This document shows positions 15,047-18,510 of a DNA stretch of 18,510 nt, piece after piece (position 1 is the stretch's first letter; each line of letters starts with the position of its first letter). The notes beneath the pieces are model-generated. The model was not told where the DNA came from and did not search any database. It worked only from the letters and a program-made list of their open reading frames with translations. The translations under genes and the position numbers were made by a program. Source of the stretch: an uncultured Bacteroidales bacterium (lineage in GTDB: Bacteria > Bacteroidota > Bacteroidia > Bacteroidales > Paludibacteraceae); contig CAKZZM010000128.1 in assembly GCA_937885465.1 (NCBI GenBank), positions 1-18,510 of the forward strand, in the 5' to 3' direction.

Positions 15047-17695
15047 ATGAGAAAGATATTTCTATCGCTCACAATGCTATTGTCGGCAGTATTGGCATTT
15101 GGTCAGGCATCAACAGAGGGAAAGGACTTCTATGTTGCCCTTACTCTCTGCGCTGCGCCAAGCAGTGGTCTGCCCGAACCCTTCATCGCCATATCCACAA
15201 AATCACTGACGACCATTAGAATAACCAACCCTAACGATCCTACTTGGGGAGGTGTAACGCGGCAAGTGACGGCAAACCAATGGGTAGAACTGACGACCGA
15301 CGATATTCCGCTCGCGCAGTGGTACCCCACCTCCGCTAATAGCATTGCCAATGCCAAACCGCAATCAGGGCAAACTCATAACTACGGCTTGCATATCGTT
15401 ACTGACAAAGAGGTGTCAGTCTTTGCGGCATTGCGGATGACGAATAGCTTTGACGCAGCGAATATCCTGCCTACTCATGTGTTGCAGTCAGAGTACTACA
15501 CTCAAGACTACCCTCCGTATATCAAACCTTCTGACGGTGAAGCACTATCGATGTTCACTATTCTCGCCACAGAGAATAACACGGTAGTGAATATCACCCC
15601 AAAGACGACCACCGCGGACAACCACGCCGCCGGTCAGACATATAGCGTAACTCTTAACGCCGGTCAGACCTACTATGTCATCTCTCAGACTCTGACTTCC
15701 CTATCCGGTACTCATGTCGTAGCGCAAGACGGTAAGAAGATTGCTATCTTCCAAGGTGATATCTTCACTCAGATACCGGGCGGTAAAGCAGCCCGCGACT
15801 GTACTTACGAGCAGGCGATGCCCGTTGACTACTGGGGAAGGCAGTTCGTCGTTACCCGCTCTCTTCAAAAAGATGCTAACCGTATTCGCGTAACGGCGAT
15901 GGAGAATGGTACTCAACTGCATATCGACGGCATTTTGCGGGCAACGATAGACGCAGGCGACACCTACGAGTTTGAGTTGCGCAACAGCACAATGGCGCAA
16001 TCAGCACAAAATCCTTCATCTGCTAATATCAACGAGGATGCCGTTTTCCTCGATGCGTCATGCCCCGTTGCCGTTTATTCCTACGATGTGTCCAACGGCT
16101 ACAAGGCGGCAACATCTGAAATGGTAGATGACAGAGGCGACCCTTCAATGGTGTGGATTTCGCCTATTGAGCAAAAGATTAACGACATCACATTCGGCGT
16201 GTGCGGCACGAATAAGACCAAACGACATTTCATTGATATAGTCTGCCTGACGACCGATGCCTCATTGACCACACTTACCTCGGCACAGCGTCCTAATGGT
16301 GTTCCGCTCACTTTCCAAACCGTAAATGGCAACCCTCTATACTCATACGCTCGCGTCTTCCTCGTTGACGATGATAGCGGATTAGGCGAGAAGGTATTCC
16401 ACCTCGCCAACCCGCACGGCATAATCGCACATATTTACGGCAACGGTGATGATGAAAGTTATGCCTACTCCGTCGGCTCGGCAGCTGTAAAACGCGGCGT
16501 AAGCATAGATGGTATCGTGTTCGTGGACGGCTACAGAGATGACGGCAAATTATGCCTCAATCGTACTCTCAGTTTCGATGCACAGGTCGGTACAGATATC
16601 ATAGATAAGGTGGATTGGGATTTTGGTGACGGCGTTACCTTACTTAACGGTCCCGTACAAACCTCCCACACCTATGAAGCAGCCGGCTGGTACGATGTGG
16701 TTGCCACTATCTATGCTCATAAAGAATGTCCCGAGACATCCTATCCGCCGGAGGCATGCACCTTCTCCTTCCGTGTTGTTCGTCCTGATACCGTTAGGCG
16801 TAATTATTATATATGCGATGGCGAATCTCTTAATCTCAACGGACAGATCTTCAATACCGCCACAAGAGATACCGCATATTTCGATTGCGACTCAGTCGTT
16901 ATCTTCAATCTGGAGGTGGGCAACCGCTCATTCGCAGAGTTCGACACTATTGCTCACGATGAGTTCCGCCTCGGCTCACGCACCTACTACGAAAGCGGTA
17001 CTTATTCCGACACTCTCGTAAATGCTGCGCATTGCGACTCGATAGTTACCGCCCATGTTACTATTATCCAATGTCTTAATATGACAGTTAACAATCCCTC
17101 GACGCCCATTTGCGGTGACCAAGGTGAAGTGTTTATTCCTTATAGCGTTACCCGCGGTGAGGCAGGAGACGCAGAATGGATAACAGGCTCATTGCATATT
17201 GAGTTAGAGCCAAATAGCACAAATAACGGCTGGTACTTACCATTAGACGAACTCCGTCCGGGCAGATACTCGTCGGCATATATCGAAGTGCAAGATCCGA
17301 ACTGCGGAGGCAAGAACACATTCAACATGCCGTTAGAGATACTCTACCCCTCTTCCATCTTCGCTCAGAAATGGGAGGATGTGCTTGCCGTTCTTAATAA
17401 GAAGTACAACGGCGGATACGATATCATTGCTTATCAATGGTATCTCGATGGTCAGCCTATTGAAGGTGCAACCTCATCTATCTATTATGTTGGTCCTGAC
17501 AATACCCTCGTTGACGGCGGTTCGTATTCCGTATCACTGACTACCGTTGACGGCATGGTACTTATGTCCTGCCCTAAAGAAGTTAGTATCTCGTCCGAAG
17601 CATCAGCCCCCGCTGACAATGTGAAACGCGCCGTCCTCGTCGCACCGGGAGTACTGATGATAGAAGTTGACGGCCGGCAATATATGATAAGATAA
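15047..17695 (+). CDS. Secreted IgGFc-binding-N/PKD protein (paralogue 2)
   Basis: The 882-residue protein has a signal peptide (~1-20, ending AFGQ) and then the same IgGFc-binding-N architecture as paralogue 1: ASTEGKDFYVAL, GKKIAIFQGD, RDCTYEQAMPVDYWGRQFVV and DPSMVWISPIEQ. A PKD domain carries VDWDFGDGVTLL and HTYEAAGWYDVV (~502-565). Unlike paralogue 1 it then has a Cys/Asp-rich block (~585-665) with two DS(V/I)V repeats, FDCDSVVIFNLEV and AHCDSIVTAHVTI, of a type frequent in Bacteroidota surface proteins. GGYDIIAYQWYLDGQPIEG near the end matches paralogue 1. The C-terminus stops after only one or two strands of a sorting domain (LVAPGVLMIEVDGRQYMIR). I chose ATG 15047; a TTG at 14999 would start inside the hairpin. 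Surface location is likely; binding partner unknown. Confidence 0.82.
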   Translation: MRKIFLSLTMLLSAVLAFGQASTEGKDFYVALTLCAAPSSGLPEPFIAISTKSLTTIRITNPNDPTWGGVTRQVTANQWVELTTDDIPLAQWYPTSANSIANAKPQSGQTHNYGLHIVTDKEVSVFAALRMTNSFDAANILPTHVLQSEYYTQDYPPYIKPSDGEALSMFTILATENNTVVNITPKTTTADNHAAGQTYSVTLNAGQTYYVISQTLTSLSGTHVVAQDGKKIAIFQGDIFTQIPGGKAARDCTYEQAMPVDYWGRQFVVTRSLQKDANRIRVTAMENGTQLHIDGILRATIDAGDTYEFELRNSTMAQSAQNPSSANINEDAVFLDASCPVAVYSYDVSNGYKAATSEMVDDRGDPSMVWISPIEQKINDITFGVCGTNKTKRHFIDIVCLTTDASLTTLTSAQRPNGVPLTFQTVNGNPLYSYARVFLVDDDSGLGEKVFHLANPHGIIAHIYGNGDDESYAYSVGSAAVKRGVSIDGIVFVDGYRDDGKLCLNRTLSFDAQVGTDIIDKVDWDFGDGVTLLNGPVQTSHTYEAAGWYDVVATIYAHKECPETSYPPEACTFSFRVVRPDTVRRNYYICDGESLNLNGQIFNTATRDTAYFDCDSVVIFNLEVGNRSFAEFDTIAHDEFRLGSRTYYESGTYSDTLVNAAHCDSIVTAHVTIIQCLNMTVNNPSTPICGDQGEVFIPYSVTRGEAGDAEWITGSLHIELEPNSTNNGWYLPLDELRPGRYSSAYIEVQDPNCGGKNTFNMPLEILYPSSIFAQKWEDVLAVLNKKYNGGYDIIAYQWYLDGQPIEGATSSIYYVGPDNTLVDGGSYSVSLTTVDGMVLMSCPKEVSISSEASAPADNVKRAVLVAPGVLMIEVDGRQYMIR

Positions 17696-17721
17696 TCCCA
17701 CAGGGAGTGCGAATGTCAGCC

Positions 17722-17795
17722 GAGAGCGCGTATATCAGCCAAAGAGCATTGCGCAGTAATGCGCGGTGCTTTTGGCTTTCTTATATATGGCTCTC
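17722..17795. terminator. Long imperfect inverted repeat, probable terminator after paralogue 2
   Basis: Working outward from the gtaa loop (17756-17759), gcgca pairs with tgcgc, agca with tgct, agccaaa with tttggct, tatat with atata, and gagagc with gctctc, with short mismatches, two T-G wobbles and a bulged G between blocks. The inner 41 bases (17737-17777) alone form a strong hairpin, followed by a T/A-rich tttcttatata. It lies 26 bases after the gene stop and about 50 before trpS, so a terminator is the likely role; a longer structured RNA element is possible. Confidence 0.6.
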
Positions 17796-17845
17796 TCTTG
17801 CTTTATGTCTATGTCCGAACTTTCAAATATAATAATAAAAAGAAT

Positions 17846-18510
17846 ATGAAAAAAATAATTCTTACCGGCGATCGCCCGACGGGCAGATTGCATATAGGTC
17901 ATTATGTAGGTTCACTACGCCGCCGTGTTGAGTTGCAACACGACACTTCTTTCGATAAGATTTTCATTATGATAGCCGATGCACAGGCATTGACTGACAA
18001 CGCTGACAACCCTGAGAAACTGCGTCAGAATGTGCTTGAGGTAACACTGGACTATCTTGCAGCAGGTCTTGATCCCGACAAGGTCAATATCTTCATTCAG
18101 AGCGAGGTTCCCGAACTGACCGAATTGGCGTTTTACTTTATGAACCTCACAACGGTTAGCCGCGTTCAGCGTAACCCTACGGTAAAGACCGAGATACAGA
18201 TGCGCAACTTCGAGGCTAATATCCCATTAGGGTTCTTCTGCTACCCCGTTAGTCAGGCAGCCGATATCGCGCTTTTCCATGGGACGGTAGTACCCGTAGG
18301 CGAAGACCAAAAGCCGATGATCGAACTTACTAACGAAATAGTGCGTCGCTTCAACAATACCTATGGCGAGGTACTTGACGAGTGCTCTATCCTGCTTCCC
18401 GATAATCAGGCATGTATGCGTCTGCCCGGCACCGACGGAAAGGCGAAGATGTCAAAATCTCTCGGCAACTGCATCTACCTTAGCGACTCGGCTGAAGAAG
18501 TGGAGAAGAA
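17846..18510 (+). CDS. trpS: Tryptophanyl-tRNA synthetase, N-terminal part (3' end outside window)
   Basis: This class I aminoacyl-tRNA synthetase charges tRNA-Trp in the cytoplasm. About 221 residues are visible from ATG 17846, and the frame is open at the right edge. The HIGH motif is in GDRPTGRLHIGHYVGSL (~8-24) and the KMSKS motif in AKMSKSLGN (near residue 201). IADAQALTDNADNP (~43-56), QSEVPELTELAFYFMNL, and VSRVQRNPTVKTEI follow in normal order, as does the VGEDQKPMIELTNEI segment. The text is close to the Bacteroidota/Firmicutes TrpRS group as I recall it. It appears intact as far as can be seen and is likely transcribed separately from the paralogue genes, because an inverted repeat precedes it. 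Confidence 0.97.
   Translation, partial: MKKIILTGDRPTGRLHIGHYVGSLRRRVELQHDTSFDKIFIMIADAQALTDNADNPEKLRQNVLEVTLDYLAAGLDPDKVNIFIQSEVPELTELAFYFMNLTTVSRVQRNPTVKTEIQMRNFEANIPLGFFCYPVSQAADIALFHGTVVPVGEDQKPMIELTNEIVRRFNNTYGEVLDECSILLPDNQACMRLPGTDGKAKMSKSLGNCIYLSDSAEEVEK

Noticed and set aside
17798..17824. Promoter for trpS (TTG then GAACTTTC)
   Set aside because: The second element matches TAnnTTTG at only a few positions and the spacing is short, so I do not call it.

Overview
The window reads as chromosomal DNA from a member of the Bacteroidales (Bacteroidota); I cannot place it below order. The evidence is a UvrA and a menaquinone methyltransferase of Bacteroidota type, an Lnb-type (formerly DUF4105) membrane protein, large secreted IgGFc-binding-N/PKD proteins (one with a type IX secretion C-terminal domain), a Bacteroidota-style promoter element (TAnnTTTG), and start codons mostly without a clear Shine-Dalgarno sequence. 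Every convincing gene is on the + strand and coding density is high. No stretch over 300 bases lacks a gene.

Layout. (1) 3-4181, housekeeping: the 3' half of uvrA (cut by the left edge), menG/ubiE, and an ABC-F ATPase whose GTG start overlaps the menG stop by 4 bases. (2) 4186-7667, envelope genes: a PAP2-like membrane protein, an Lnb-like lipoprotein N-acyltransferase candidate, and a secreted protein of the PafA/alkaline phosphatase superfamily that has lost nearly all expected catalytic residues. The PAP2-like/Lnb pair is bracketed by two direct copies of a 49-base repeat, the second of which encodes the C-terminal tail of the Lnb-like protein. (3) 7678-10348: an orphan WlbA/WbpB-type sugar-nucleotide dehydrogenase, a 21-base tandem repeat array in the following gap, and a short-form CstA-family transporter. 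(4) 10397-17695: a likely transcription unit of two large paralogous secreted proteins (IgGFc-binding N-terminal domain plus PKD) on either side of a 624-residue OmpA-family outer-membrane protein. A promoter-like element precedes the first gene, a 10-bp hairpin lies before the third, and a long imperfect inverted repeat follows it. (5) 17846-18510: the 5' part of trpS, cut by the right edge.

The most interesting unit is the secreted-protein/OmpA/secreted-protein cassette. The layout suggests a surface module in which the OmpA protein ties the outer membrane to peptidoglycan and the paralogues are exported, but no function is established by the sequence. The inactive-looking PafA homologue and the repeat-bracketed lnb cassette are the next most interesting points.
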